Counted from the stretch's first letter, positions 17,183-26,474 are shown. The stretch: 64,000 bases of DNA from Pseudomonas marginalis (GCF_900105325.1 NZ_FNSU01000003.1:1612001-1676000); one strand, 5' to 3'. Numbers and translations are program-made. Notes: generated by a model not told the origin, from the sequence alone.

Positions 17183-17800
17183 TTACTTGGCCGTAAACGC
17201 CGAGTAGCTGTTCATCAGGTTGCGGTAGTTGGGGATGCGCGGCGACAGCAGGTTGGCCAGGCCTTCCATGTCGTTGCGCCAGTCCACTTGCAGCTCGCAG
17301 GCCACGGCGAACCAGTTCACCAGTTGCGCACCGGCGGCGGTCATACGCGCCCAGGCGGCTTGTTGCACGGTTTCGTTGAAGGTACCGGAGGCGTCGGTGA
17401 CCACGAACACCTCGAAGCCTTCGTCGAGGGCGCACAGGGTCGGGAACGCCACGCACACGTCCGTCACCACACCGGCAATGATGATCTGCTTACGACCGGT
17501 AGCCTTGACCGCCTTGACGAAATCCTCGTTGTCCCAGGCGTTGATCTGGCCAGGACGGGCAATGTACGGCGCGTCCGGGAACAGTGCCTTGAGTTCCGGC
17601 ACCAGTGGGCCGTTGGGACCGCCTTCAAAACTGGTGGTCAGGATGGTCGGCAGGTTGAAGAACTTCGCCACGTCGGCCAGGGCCAATACGTTGTTCTTGA
17701 ATTCGTTGGGGGAGAAATCCTGCACCAGGGAGATCAGGCCGGTCTGGTGATCCACCAACAGCACCACGGCGTCATCTTTGTTCAAGCGCTTGTAAGTCAT
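17183..17800 (-). CDS. Isochorismatase-family (YcaC-like) hydrolase
   Basis: A 205-residue cysteine hydrolase fold. The catalytic triad is visible as Asp in LLVDHQTGL (residue 17), a lysine near residue 84-97 (KAVKATGRK region) and Cys in GVVTDVCVAFPTLCA (near 118). Length and sequence fit the YcaC branch, whose substrate is unknown. It is the last gene of a minus-strand unit ABM protein - amidohydrolase - this gene, 27 bp after the amidohydrolase stop. Confidence 0.85.
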   Translation of the reverse strand: MTYKRLNKDDAVVLLVDHQTGLISLVQDFSPNEFKNNVLALADVAKFFNLPTILTTSFEGGPNGPLVPELKALFPDAPYIARPGQINAWDNEDFVKAVKATGRKQIIIAGVVTDVCVAFPTLCALDEGFEVFVVTDASGTFNETVQQAAWARMTAAGAQLVNWFAVACELQVDWRNDMEGLANLLSPRIPNYRNLMNSYSAFTAK

Positions 17801-17827
17801 GGGTTAACTCCTTTGTGGGTTTAGGTA

Positions 17828-19666
17828 TCAGAACGCAAAGCACGAGCAGCCAAACGCCCCCCAGAAACCCTGGAAGTCGCTGACCGGCACGCTGGAAAGG
17901 CGCGCCTTTTCGTGGCTGTGGGAATGCACGCCGCACGGGCCGCTGCATTGGTGAACTTGAGCCTGCACAGGCGAACTCGGACGCCAGTGCCCCGGCACCT
18001 TGACCACCGGCGACCAGTCCGGCAGCACGGGCACCTGCGGCGGTGCAAAGTCTTCGAAGTCGCCGGCGCCGTAGACCACCTTGCCGCCAACCACGGTGAG
18101 CACCGATTCGATCCACTTGATGGCTTCTTCATCGACGCTGAAAAAGTCCGCCGACAGCGCCGCCACGTCCGCCAATTGGCCGACCTTGATCTGGCCTTTC
18201 TTGCCCTGCTCGGACGAGAACCAGGCGCTGCCATGGGTGAACAGTTCCAGCGCGGTCAGGCGCGGCAGGCCTTCGGCGTGCAGCTCCAGGCCACCGACGG
18301 TGCGGCCGCTGACCATCCAGTACAGCGAAGTCCACGGGTTGTAGCTCGAGACCCGCGTGGCATCGGTGCCCGCCCCTACCGGCACGCCTTCGGCCAGCAT
18401 GCGCTTGATCGGTGGCGTGGCTTCGGCGGCCTTGGCGCCGTAGCGCTCGACAAAATATTCGCCCTGGAACGCCATGCGGTCCTGGATCGCGATACCACCA
18501 CCGAGGGCGCGGACCCGCTCGATATTCTTCGGGGTGATGGTTTCGGCATGGTCGAAGAACCACGGCAAGCCATTGAACGGGATGTCGCGGTTGACCTTCT
18601 CGAACACATCAAGCATGCGCGAGATGGACTCGTCATAGGTGGCATGCAGGCGGAACGGCCAGCGCTGCTCCACCAGATGGCGCACCACCGGTTCCAGCTC
18701 CTGCTCCATGGTCAGCGGCAGGTCGGGACGGGGTTCGAGGAAGTCTTCAAAGTCCGCCGCCGAGAACACCAGCATTTCACCGGCACCGTTGTGGCGCAGG
18801 TAGTCATCGCCCTGGTGCAGGGTGACGCTGCCGGTCCAGTTCTTGAAGTCGCTGAGTTCTTCCTTGGGCTTCTGGGTGAACAGGTTGTAGGCGATGCGTA
18901 CCGTCAGTTGCTCATCCTTGGCCAGTTGCTCGATCACCGCGTAGTCATCGGGGTAGTTCTGGAAACCACCGCCGGCATCGATGGCGCTGGTCAGGCCGAG
19001 ACGATTGAGTTCACGCATGAACTGGCGGGTGGAGTTGACCTGGTATTCCAGCGGCAGTTTCGGGCCTTTGGCCAGGGTCGAGTAGAGGATCATCGCATTC
19101 GGCCGCGCCACCAGCATGCCGGTGGGGTTGCCGTGGCTGTCGCGCACGATCTCGCCACCCGGCGGGTTCGGCGTGTCCTTGGTGTAGCCGGCCACGCGCA
19201 GGGCGGCGCGGTTGAGCAAGGCACGGTCATACAGGTGCAGCACGAACACCGGGGTATCCGGTGCGGCCTGGTTGAGTTCTTCCAGGGTCGGCATGCGTTT
19301 TTCGGCGAACTGGAATTCGTTCCAGCCACCGACCACCCGCACCCATTGCGGCGTAGGGGTTCGGTCGGCCTGCTCCTTGAGCATGCGCAGGGCATCGGCC
19401 AGGGACGGCACGCCTTCCCAGCGCAGCTCGAGGTTGTAGTTCAGCCCGCCACGGATCAGGTGCAGGTGCGAGTCATTGAGGCCAGGGATCACGGTACGGC
19501 CCTTGAGGTCGATGACCTGGGTGCCGCTGCCACGCAGGGCCATGGCCTCGCCATCGGTGCCGACGGCAACGAAGCGCCCCTCGCGGATGGCGACGGCAGT
19601 TGCCCGCGGGTTTTCCCGGTCCACGGTGTGGAACTGGCCATTGAACAGAATCAGATCGGCGTTCAT
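17828..19666 (-). CDS. Amidohydrolase, YtcJ-like
   Basis: A 612-residue metal-dependent amidohydrolase. It starts with the typical ADLILFNGQFHTVD strand segment, has the metal-binding histidines in NDSHLHLIRGG (near 70) and further metal/active-site segments (LHATYDESI, FDHAETITPKN, GAGTDATRVSS). The family hydrolyses C-N bonds of diverse substrates. The C-terminus extends into a Cys/His-rich tail (HQCSGPCGVHSHSH and a final FGCSCFAF) not expected in the core fold. Its start overlaps the preceding ABM gene by 4 bp. Confidence 0.85.
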   Translation of the reverse strand: MNADLILFNGQFHTVDRENPRATAVAIREGRFVAVGTDGEAMALRGSGTQVIDLKGRTVIPGLNDSHLHLIRGGLNYNLELRWEGVPSLADALRMLKEQADRTPTPQWVRVVGGWNEFQFAEKRMPTLEELNQAAPDTPVFVLHLYDRALLNRAALRVAGYTKDTPNPPGGEIVRDSHGNPTGMLVARPNAMILYSTLAKGPKLPLEYQVNSTRQFMRELNRLGLTSAIDAGGGFQNYPDDYAVIEQLAKDEQLTVRIAYNLFTQKPKEELSDFKNWTGSVTLHQGDDYLRHNGAGEMLVFSAADFEDFLEPRPDLPLTMEQELEPVVRHLVEQRWPFRLHATYDESISRMLDVFEKVNRDIPFNGLPWFFDHAETITPKNIERVRALGGGIAIQDRMAFQGEYFVERYGAKAAEATPPIKRMLAEGVPVGAGTDATRVSSYNPWTSLYWMVSGRTVGGLELHAEGLPRLTALELFTHGSAWFSSEQGKKGQIKVGQLADVAALSADFFSVDEEAIKWIESVLTVVGGKVVYGAGDFEDFAPPQVPVLPDWSPVVKVPGHWRPSSPVQAQVHQCSGPCGVHSHSHEKARLSSVPVSDFQGFWGAFGCSCFAF

Positions 19667-20253
19667 AGGGTTTCCTTTACAGAGGCTTCAAGCCAGGGAG
19701 CGAACAGGCGGGTAGCCGCCGGCATCAGCAGGTAGACCACCAGCAGGACGATGGTCACGGTGACCAGGAAGGTGGAGACCACGTAGTTGGACAGGAACGG
19801 GTGCAGACGCAGGATCGGCCCCCAGATAAACGGCAACAGCAAGGTCTGCGGCAAAATTACAAACAGGCTGACCACCGCCTGCTTCCAGCGCGGCGGCTTG
19901 GCGGCGCTGTCGGCCAGGGGCGTGAACCAGAATTCGTTGAGTGCACCGATTTCGGTCTTGTCGCCGTCGGCCAGCATCGGCGTGGCTTCGGCGATCAAGG
20001 TGTTGCGCTCAGGGGAATTGAGCCAGGTTTCCAGGTCATCGGTAGAGCGGTAGCGCAATACGCAGGTGAACAGCGCCAGGCCGTTCTGTTTGCTGCGCAC
20101 GACGTCGACACCGAGGTGGCCGGGACGCTCGCCGGCGATGCGCACGGTGCGGCGTAGCCAGGCTTCGTAGTCGGCTTCGCGGCCGGCCTTGATCAGGTGT
20201 TTGACGACCAGGGTGACGACTTCGTCGGGCCCTGTCTGTGGTGCTGGGTCCAT
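19663..20253 (-). CDS. ABM-domain protein with two C-terminal membrane helices
   Basis: A 196-residue protein. Residues about 10-105 resemble an antibiotic biosynthesis monooxygenase (ABM) ferredoxin-like fold (VKHLIKAGREADYEAWLRRT, LETWLNSPERNTLI). The remainder holds two hydrophobic helices (about 128-148 and 160-180). Soluble ABM proteins act on quinols, haem or small aromatics; membrane-tethered versions are common but uncharacterised. It is the first gene of the unit with the amidohydrolase. Confidence 0.78.
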   Translation of the reverse strand: MDPAPQTGPDEVVTLVVKHLIKAGREADYEAWLRRTVRIAGERPGHLGVDVVRSKQNGLALFTCVLRYRSTDDLETWLNSPERNTLIAEATPMLADGDKTEIGALNEFWFTPLADSAAKPPRWKQAVVSLFVILPQTLLLPFIWGPILRLHPFLSNYVVSTFLVTVTIVLLVVYLLMPAATRLFAPWLEASVKETL

Positions 20254-20359
20254 GGTATGCCCCTCTGCCTTGAAATTTCAGCGATGAGGGGAGTTTGCCG
20301 AGGACAGCGTCAGGAAAATTGCATGTACGTGCTGTTTGAGGGGGATGGCTGGAAAGGGC

Positions 20360-20947
20360 TCACCAGCCTTCTTTCAGCATGCGCAACTCCAGGTGCTGCA
20401 ACAGCATGATGGTCTTGCCGTCGGCGATCTCGCCGCTCTGCACCATGGCCAGCGCGCGCTCAAAACCCAGCTCCAGCACCTCGATGTCCTCGCCCTCCTC
20501 TTCCAGGCCGCCGCCATGGCCGACCCGGTCCCCCGGCTGGTACTCGCCGAGGAAAAAGTGAATCCGCTCAGTGACCGACCCGGGGCTCATGAACGCCGCA
20601 TAGATCTTCTCCACATGCCCGACGCGATAACCGGTTTCCTCCTCCGCCTCCAGGCGAATGCGCTCTTCGGGGCTGGCGTTGTCCAGCAACCCCGCCGCCG
20701 CTTCAATCAGGTAACCGGGATAGTCATTGACGAAGGTGGGCATGCGGAACTGGCGAATCAGCAACACGGTGCGTTGCTCGCGGTTGTACAGCAGGATGGT
20801 CGCGCCATTGCCGCGGTCATACACCTCGCGGGTCTGGGCTTGCCAACTGCCGTCGCGGCGACGCAGGTCGAAGCTGTATTTTTTCAGCAGGTACCAGTTG
20901 TCCGAGAGGGTTTCTTCGGCGGTGATGCGAACGGGGCTGTTGTCCAT
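20360..20947 (-). CDS. nudK: NUDIX hydrolase, GDP-mannose pyrophosphatase (NudK) type
   Basis: ATG at 20947 gives 195 residues, close to E. coli NudK. The Nudix box is present as GLLDNASPEERIRLEAEEET followed by GY (pattern GX5EX7REUXEEXGU with L/R changes). N-terminal EETLSDNWYLLKKYSF is typical of NudK/ADP-ribose pyrophosphatase relatives. It hydrolyses nucleoside diphosphate sugars in the cytoplasm. It stands alone, divergent from the neighbouring lipoprotein hydrolase. Confidence 0.82.
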   Translation of the reverse strand: MDNSPVRITAEETLSDNWYLLKKYSFDLRRRDGSWQAQTREVYDRGNGATILLYNREQRTVLLIRQFRMPTFVNDYPGYLIEAAAGLLDNASPEERIRLEAEEETGYRVGHVEKIYAAFMSPGSVTERIHFFLGEYQPGDRVGHGGGLEEEGEDIEVLELGFERALAMVQSGEIADGKTIMLLQHLELRMLKEGW

Positions 20948-21111
20948 GGTCAGGCCTTTGCTCAAAAGAGCGCGAGCATGTCGCGCTGGCATCAATGGCG
21001 TCAAATGCTGTAACACTTTGCAAGCAATCGCCGTGGGCGGCCGTCGAATTTATACCTGCCTGTGTAGGCCATCTGGTAAAACCCCCACTTCACCTTTGCC
21101 CTGGAATCTTC

Positions 21112-22038
21112 ATGCCCTCTCGTTTTCTATCGCGCCTGAGCCTGCGCTGGTTTCCCCTGCTGTGCATGGCACTGTTGATCGTCGGCCTGCCCGTGGGCTG
21201 CGCGGTGCTGCAACACAAGGAGCGCGAGCTGGTTTTTCGCATCGAGCCCGGCACCGCCAGTTGGTACAGCGGCTTACCCAAGGCGGTGCAGGAATTCGAG
21301 CTCAAGCCCGCCAGTTTCAAATCGGGGCAGAACATTCATGGCTGGTGGTACCCGGCAGCCAACAAGGACGCGCCGGCGATCCTCTACCTGCATGGCGTGC
21401 GCTGGAACCTCACCGGGCAGCTGTTTCGCATCGAGCAATTGCACGCCCTGGGTTACTCGGTGCTGGCCATCGACTATCGCGGTTTTGGCCAGAGCCACGG
21501 CGAGCTGCCCTCGGAAACCACGGTCTACGAAGACGCGCGCATCGCCTGGGAACGCTTCCAGGTGCTGCAACCGGACCCCGGCAAGCGCCTGATCTACGGG
21601 CACTCACTCGGCGGCGCGGTAGCCATCGACCTGGCCGCCGAACTGGGCAAGCAAACGCCACTGCCGGTACGTGGGCTGGTCATCGAATCCACCTTCACCT
21701 CCCTGGCCGATGTAGCCGCGGCGGTGGCCAATACTTCGCTGCCGGTGCGTTGGTTGCTGTCGCAGAAGTTCGACTCCATCGACAAGATCGCCGATATCCA
21801 TATGCCATTGCTGGTGGTGCATGGCCTGGATGATCGCTATGTGCCGCCCCGCTTCAGCGAGCAACTATTTGAAGCGGCCCGGCAACCCAAACGCCTCTTA
21901 TTGGTGCCGGGTGCCAGCCACAACAACAGCATGAGCCTGGCCGGTCGCAGCTATCGCCAGGCACTCGACAACCTGATGCAAGCGAAGATGCCCGCCCAGG
22001 TTGTCACCCACGCAACCGGCCGTGACAACGAGTCATAA
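21112..22038 (+). CDS. Alpha/beta hydrolase, probable lipoprotein
   Basis: A 308-residue protein from ATG 21112. The N-terminus is a hydrophobic leader ending LPVGC, a plausible though not perfect lipobox. The nucleophile elbow is GHSLG (near residue 165), the acid is in VVHGLDDRYVPP and the catalytic His in ASHNNS near the C-terminus. This set is typical of BEM46/YfhR-like serine hydrolases. The substrate is unknown. Confidence 0.82.
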   Translation: MPSRFLSRLSLRWFPLLCMALLIVGLPVGCAVLQHKERELVFRIEPGTASWYSGLPKAVQEFELKPASFKSGQNIHGWWYPAANKDAPAILYLHGVRWNLTGQLFRIEQLHALGYSVLAIDYRGFGQSHGELPSETTVYEDARIAWERFQVLQPDPGKRLIYGHSLGGAVAIDLAAELGKQTPLPVRGLVIESTFTSLADVAAAVANTSLPVRWLLSQKFDSIDKIADIHMPLLVVHGLDDRYVPPRFSEQLFEAARQPKRLLLVPGASHNNSMSLAGRSYRQALDNLMQAKMPAQVVTHATGRDNES

Positions 22039-22182
22039 ATCCGTTTTTCGGCACTGGGTTCGCGCTTGGCTGTCAAGCGCAAACCCTGCCCATACTGGCC
22101 CTCGCCGGCAGTTGATCAAATATTAACCTTTGGTTAAATCGCCAACCCTGCCGGGCGTTCGCAAAGTTATCCACAGAGATAC

Positions 22183-22218
22183 CCACGGTTTTCGTGGACA
22201 ACTCTTTTTATTTTTTTA
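22183..22218 (+). terminator. Possible intrinsic terminator
   Basis: A short stem CCACG-GTTTT-CGTGG is followed by a T-rich run (CTTTTTATTTTTTT). It lies between the convergent hydrolase and lactate dehydrogenase genes. The stem is only 5 bp. A single DnaA-box-like TTATCCACA at 22167-22175 is nearby but isolated. Confidence 0.4.
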
Positions 22219-22233
22219 CGATTTTTTTGCTGA

Positions 22234-23391
22234 TTAAACGATTTTTGGAAATGTACCCGGCAGCAGAATCTCGCGATTCACATCGCGTATATCGTTATAG
22301 CCACACAGCGCCATCGACACGTCCAATTCACGGGCGATGATCTCGAGCGCCTTGGTCACCCCTGCTTCGCCCATCGCGCCCAGACCATACAAATGCGGGC
22401 GACCGATCATGGTGCCCTTGGCGCCGAGTGCCATCGCCTTGAGCACGTCCTGGCCGGAGCGAATGCCGCCGTCCAGCCACACCTCAATGCGCTCGCCCAC
22501 CGCGTCGACAATCGCCGGCAACTGGCTGATGCTCGACGGCGCACCATCCAACTGGCGGCCACCGTGGTTGCTCACCACCAGTGCATCCGCCCCGGAATTG
22601 GCAGCCAGGCGCGCGTCTTCCACATCGAGGATGCCCTTGATGATCAGCTTGCCGCCCCAGCACTGCTTGATCCATTCCACATCGTCCCAGCTCAGGCGCG
22701 GGTCGAATTGCTGGGCGGTCCACGATGACAGCGAACCCATGTCCGCGACGCCCTTCACATGCCCGACGATATTGCCGAAGCCACGCCGCCGGGTACCGAG
22801 CATGCCCATCACCCAGCGCGGCCTGGTGGCCATGTTGAGGAGGTTCGGCAAGGTCAACCTGGGCGGTGCCGACAAGCCGTTGATCAAATCCTTGTGACGC
22901 TGCCCGAGGATCTGCAGGTCCAGGGTCAGCACCAGTGCGTCCACACCGGCCGCCTTGGCACGCTCGATCAATTGCTCGACAAAGCCACGGTCGCGCATCA
23001 CATACAGCTGGAACCAGAACGGCTTGCCGACCTGTTCGGCGATGTCCTCCAACGAACAGATACTCATGGTCGACAAGGTATAGCGCAGGCCAAACGCGGC
23101 GGCGGCCCGGGCGGTAAGAATCTCGCCATCGGCATGTTGCATGCCCGCCAGACCGGTGGGGGCCAAGGCAACGGGCATGGCCATGTCCTGGCCGAGCATG
23201 GTGGCGCGGATCGAACGTTCATCGATATTGCGCGCCACGCGCTGGCGGAATTTGATCCGGGCAAAATCGCTTTCATTGGCGCGGTAGGTGCTTTCAGTCC
23301 AGGACCCGGAATCGGCGTAATCGTAGAACATCCGTGGCACCCGCTTTTGCGCCAGCTTGCGTAAATCTTCGATGGTTGTAATCAACGACAT
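22234..23391 (-). CDS. lldD: FMN-dependent L-lactate dehydrogenase (alpha-hydroxyacid oxidase family)
   Basis: A 385-residue TIM-barrel flavoprotein. FMN/substrate residues are seen in APTGLAGMQHADGE, FWFQLYVMRDR, LTLDLQILGQRHKD, the catalytic His in VVSNHGGRQLDGAPSS and the phosphate-binding WLDGGIRSGQDVLKAMALGA and MIGRP. It oxidises L-lactate to pyruvate and passes electrons to the quinone pool; other 2-hydroxyacids are possible. A DeoR-type regulator is divergent 121 bp upstream, a likely local regulator. Confidence 0.88.
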   Translation of the reverse strand: MSLITTIEDLRKLAQKRVPRMFYDYADSGSWTESTYRANESDFARIKFRQRVARNIDERSIRATMLGQDMAMPVALAPTGLAGMQHADGEILTARAAAAFGLRYTLSTMSICSLEDIAEQVGKPFWFQLYVMRDRGFVEQLIERAKAAGVDALVLTLDLQILGQRHKDLINGLSAPPRLTLPNLLNMATRPRWVMGMLGTRRRGFGNIVGHVKGVADMGSLSSWTAQQFDPRLSWDDVEWIKQCWGGKLIIKGILDVEDARLAANSGADALVVSNHGGRQLDGAPSSISQLPAIVDAVGERIEVWLDGGIRSGQDVLKAMALGAKGTMIGRPHLYGLGAMGEAGVTKALEIIARELDVSMALCGYNDIRDVNREILLPGTFPKIV

Positions 23392-23512
23392 CTAGGTCAC
23401 CTCTCCCTGAACTGAGCGCAGAGAGTAACCGCCCCACGGGTGGGCAACCAGCCATTGCGTTTATATCGACTGCAGACTAATCTCGCATAAACCCGCAAAA
23501 AAGCGCACAAAC

Positions 23513-24298
23513 ATGCACAACACCCATCACGCCATCGACCTGCCTTCCCTGCGAAAACAAAAGATCCTGTTATTGCTGGAACGCGACGGCAAAGTCACTG
23601 CCTCGGAGCTGGTGGAGCACTTCGCCGTGTCCCAGGACACCATCCGCCGCGACCTCGGCGAACTCGCCGCCGCCGGCCTGTTGCAGCGCGTGCACGGTGG
23701 CGCCCTGCCCCGGCCCAAGGACACCGGCAAGGACTTCTTCACCCGCGTCGGCGAGACCAATGAAGCCAAGCGTCAACTCGCGCAACTCGCCGCCGACCAG
23801 GTGCAAGACGGCCAGATCGTGCTGTTCGATTCCGGCTCCACCACCTTGCAGATCGCCCAGTCATTGCCGCATTCGATCCGCCTCACGGTGGTCACGCCAT
23901 CACCGATGATCGCCATCGCCCTGGCCGACCACCGCGATGTGAAAGTGATACTTGCCGGCGGCCAACTCAACCCGGCCACCTTGTCCACCAGCGGTCACGA
24001 GGCGGTGCGCCTGATCCAGGGCATCAAGGCCGACCTGCTGTTTACCGGGGTATGCGCACTGCATCCGCAAGTGGGCATCAGCTCGCTGCATTTTGATGAA
24101 GTCGCGGTCAAGCAGGCCCTGCTCGACAGCGCCTCCCATGTGGTGGCGGTGACCATGGCCGACAAACTGGGTGCGGTTGAACCGTTTGTGGTGGCTCCGT
24201 GCAACCGTATTCACACGTTGATCACGGAGTGGCATGTGCCGAGTGTGGAGGCGTATGAGCAGTTAGGGTTGGAGGTGTTGCGGGTCGAGGTCGAGTAG
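23513..24298 (+). CDS. DeoR/GlpR-family transcriptional regulator
   Basis: A 261-residue repressor-type protein: N-terminal helix-turn-helix (VTASELVEHFAVSQDTIRRDL with the conserved RRDL and RVHGGALP that follows) and a C-terminal sugar-phosphate-sensing DeoRC domain (LFDSGSTTLQIAQSL; TVVTPSPMIA). It is divergent from the lactate dehydrogenase gene and likely regulates it. Confidence 0.88.
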   Translation: MHNTHHAIDLPSLRKQKILLLLERDGKVTASELVEHFAVSQDTIRRDLGELAAAGLLQRVHGGALPRPKDTGKDFFTRVGETNEAKRQLAQLAADQVQDGQIVLFDSGSTTLQIAQSLPHSIRLTVVTPSPMIAIALADHRDVKVILAGGQLNPATLSTSGHEAVRLIQGIKADLLFTGVCALHPQVGISSLHFDEVAVKQALLDSASHVVAVTMADKLGAVEPFVVAPCNRIHTLITEWHVPSVEAYEQLGLEVLRVEVE

Positions 24299-24339
24299 GT
24301 ACAGGGCATCAAATGGCGGTGTGGCTGGCAGGCTTTTTT

Positions 24340-24551
24340 TGTGGTGAGCGGGCTTGCCCCGCGCTGGGGCGCGTAGCGGCCCCTCATAAGGCCACCGCCA
24401 TTATCCTGCCTGCCTGAACGCGGTGACTGGTTTTAGGGCTGCTTCGCAGCCCAGCGCGGGGCAAGCCCGCTCACCACAACAAGCTCACTCACCCCAAAAA
24501 AGCTTGCTCACCACAGCAAGCTCACTAGCCACAACAAGCCTGCTCACCACG
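24340..24551. repeat. REPIN followed by a tandem array of five 18-19-bp REP half-units
   Basis: 24340-24478 is a REPIN of the GTGAGCGGGCTTGCC family. From 24461 the right half-unit GCAAGCCCGCTCACCACA is followed by four further directly repeated, decaying versions up to 24551. The last unit runs into the convergent gene and provides its final Trp codon and TGA stop. Confidence 0.88.
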
Positions 24552-24978
24552 ACAGCACCTTGGCCGCATCGCGCATGAAAATCTCGATGGTCTTGGGCCC
24601 CACGCCGTCAAATTCACCCAGGCGCTGTTCGAACGCCTGGCGGTTTTCGCTGGCACTGCGGATGTGGCTGATCTTGCCGGCGTACTCGGCGTTCAGCTTG
24701 GCACTCAGGTCCAGCAGGCGCTGTGCGGTGCTTTCGTCGTACCGCACGTAGTGGCCACGCCCCAACATCGCCACCAATTCCTTGGAGGTGCAATGTTGCA
24801 GCTTGCGCGCCGTATCGCGCCCCTCTTCCTCAACGATCACCTTGTAGGCCTGCGCCGCAATCGGCGCCTGGATGCGCTTGCCCATCAGGAAGCTGGCGAC
24901 AAGCCACTTGAACAGGCTGGCGTCATCCCCAGGCTTGAGATCGATGCCCAGTTCAGCCGCTGAAATAGACTTGGCCAT
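24544..24978 (-). CDS. Helix-hairpin-helix (EndoIII-like) DNA-binding protein
   Basis: A 144-residue protein ending in a helix-hairpin-helix segment (EFDGVGPKTIEIFMRD near residue 125), as in the endonuclease III/DNA glycosylase fold, but without the catalytic Lys/Asp or Fe-S cysteines. Function unknown; a small DNA-binding protein is likely. It begins 2 bp after the stop of the 70-residue gene upstream, so the two form a pair. Its stop codon lies inside a REP unit. Confidence 0.7.
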   Translation of the reverse strand: MAKSISAAELGIDLKPGDDASLFKWLVASFLMGKRIQAPIAAQAYKVIVEEEGRDTARKLQHCTSKELVAMLGRGHYVRYDESTAQRLLDLSAKLNAEYAGKISHIRSASENRQAFEQRLGEFDGVGPKTIEIFMRDAAKVLSW

Positions 24979-24980
24979 GC

Positions 24981-25193
24981 TCAGTGCCCCAGCTTGCGCT
25001 CGGCATCATCCGCCTGTTCGTTGATGGCGTCGGCCTGGCGTTCGGTGTCCTTGATCGAGGTGGGTGTCAGCACTTTGTCGACGGTTTCGGTGCTGGGATT
25101 CGGGCGTTCCAGTGGCTGGCCCTTGGCGGCTTTATCAGTACCTTTTTGCGCCTGTTCGGAACTGATCGGGTCTGGGGTTTTATCGGCAGTCAC
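24981..25193 (-). CDS. Small hydrophilic protein of unknown function
   Basis: A GTG start at 25193 is preferred because AGGAGA lies 7 bp upstream, giving 70 residues. The ATG at 25238 would add 15 residues with no ribosome site seen. The product is highly polar, Thr/Lys/Asp rich (TADKTPDPISSEQAQKG) and probably disordered. It is paired with the HhH gene. I do not recognise it. Confidence 0.6.
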   Translation of the reverse strand: MTADKTPDPISSEQAQKGTDKAAKGQPLERPNPSTETVDKVLTPTSIKDTERQADAINEQADDAERKLGH

Positions 25194-25379
25194 AGTGAAA
25201 TCTCCTGGCAGTTGAAGGCTCGCGAAAGCGGCGGGCACTTACGCAGCAGAGGCCTGTGAATGTCGATAGTTCAAGGAAATTGCCGCGGACAAACAGGAAC
25301 AAAAAAATTTAAACCTTTTGCCCCGGCCTCGGCTCAACAGTCAGGTAACGGCATCCCGCCACTTTCAAGGAGCTCCATC

Positions 25380-25883
25380 ATGACCACTCTGCTGATGAAA
25401 CAAATGGGCCTGACTTTCGTACTGGTTGCGGGCGCAATATCCAACGCCATGGCCGCCACCTCCAACAGCTTCGTCGATGACGCAGCCCAAGGCGGTATCA
25501 CCGAGGTGGAAGCCGGCAAACTGGCCCTCGAAAAAAGCAGCTCGGCCGACGTGAAGACGTTTGCCCAGCACATGGTCACCGACCATACCAAGGCCAATCA
25601 GGAACTGATGGCCCTGGCAAAAAAACTCGACATCGAAGTGCCGGATGACGCGGCCCTGACTGACAAGGCCAAGAAAGCCATCCTGGAACTGCGCGACGAA
25701 TCATTTGACAAGGCCTACGCCAACAACCAGGTCGACGCCCATGAAAAAACCGTCGAGCTGTTCAAGAAGGAAGCCGCTTCCTCGGACAATGCCGAGCTGA
25801 AAGCCTTCGCCACCAAGACGCTGCCAACCCTTGAAGCCCATTTGAAAATGGCCAAGGAGCTGCAAGCCAAGCACGACCATTAA
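25380..25883 (+). CDS. DUF4142 periplasmic protein
   Basis: A 167-residue exported protein: signal peptide (about 25 residues, ending AMAA), then an all-helical domain (FVDDAAQGGITEVEAGKLAL; DVKTFAQHMVTDHTKANQEL; Lys-rich C-terminus) typical of DUF4142, a ferritin-like bundle of unknown function common in stress loci. AAGGAGC precedes the ATG. A DJ-1/PfpI gene follows 30 bp on, so both probably share a transcript. Confidence 0.82.
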   Translation: MTTLLMKQMGLTFVLVAGAISNAMAATSNSFVDDAAQGGITEVEAGKLALEKSSSADVKTFAQHMVTDHTKANQELMALAKKLDIEVPDDAALTDKAKKAILELRDESFDKAYANNQVDAHEKTVELFKKEAASSDNAELKAFATKTLPTLEAHLKMAKELQAKHDH

Positions 25884-25913
25884 TTCATTCCTGACTCAAG
25901 GAGACATTCGATC

Positions 25914-26474
25914 ATGAGTTCGCAACTCAACGGCAAGAAGATTCTGGTCATCACCTCCAACACCGGCATCGAGCGCGACGAACTGCTCAAGCCCCTGGAA
26001 GCACTGCGCGGCTATGGCGCCACGGTGACCCACGCGTCCAGCAAAGGCGGCTCCACCCAGACCTTTGTCGGCGACACCGAAAAGGACAAAACCGTGGAAT
26101 CCGACGTGCAACTGTCGGACGTGGCCAGCAGCGACTTTGACGCCCTTGTGATCCCTGGCGGTACCGTCAATGCCGATACCCTGCGCCAGGACGCGGCGGC
26201 GCTGCGCCTGATCAAGGACTTTGCCCAAGCCGGTAAAACCATCGCGGCGATCTGTCACGGCCCATGGACGCTGATCGACGCCGGCGTAATCAAGGGCAAG
26301 ACCCTGACCTCGTACAAAAGCGTGCGCATCGACCTGGAAAACGCTGGCGCGGCCGGGTGGGTCGATACCGAAGTCAAGCAATGCCAGGCCAATGGCTGGA
26401 CCTTGATCACCTCGCGTACACCGGACGATCTGCCTGCTTTCAACGAGGCGATTGCCCAGGCTGTCGCTGGTTGA
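25914..26474 (+). CDS. DJ-1/PfpI-family protein (type 1 glutamine amidotransferase-like)
   Basis: A 186-residue PfpI/DJ-1 fold protein with the nucleophile elbow AAICHGPWTL (Cys near residue 112) and the upstream LVIPGGTVNADTLRQD segment. Family members are general stress proteins, proposed to act as deglycases or proteases. AAGGAGA precedes the ATG. A strong terminator follows. Confidence 0.86.
   Translation: MSSQLNGKKILVITSNTGIERDELLKPLEALRGYGATVTHASSKGGSTQTFVGDTEKDKTVESDVQLSDVASSDFDALVIPGGTVNADTLRQDAAALRLIKDFAQAGKTIAAICHGPWTLIDAGVIKGKTLTSYKSVRIDLENAGAAGWVDTEVKQCQANGWTLITSRTPDDLPAFNEAIAQAVAG

Noticed and set aside
22167..22175. DnaA box TTATCCACA, possible replication origin signal
   Set aside because: Only one perfect box, no cluster and no dnaA or parAB nearby; it lies between two convergent metabolic genes.
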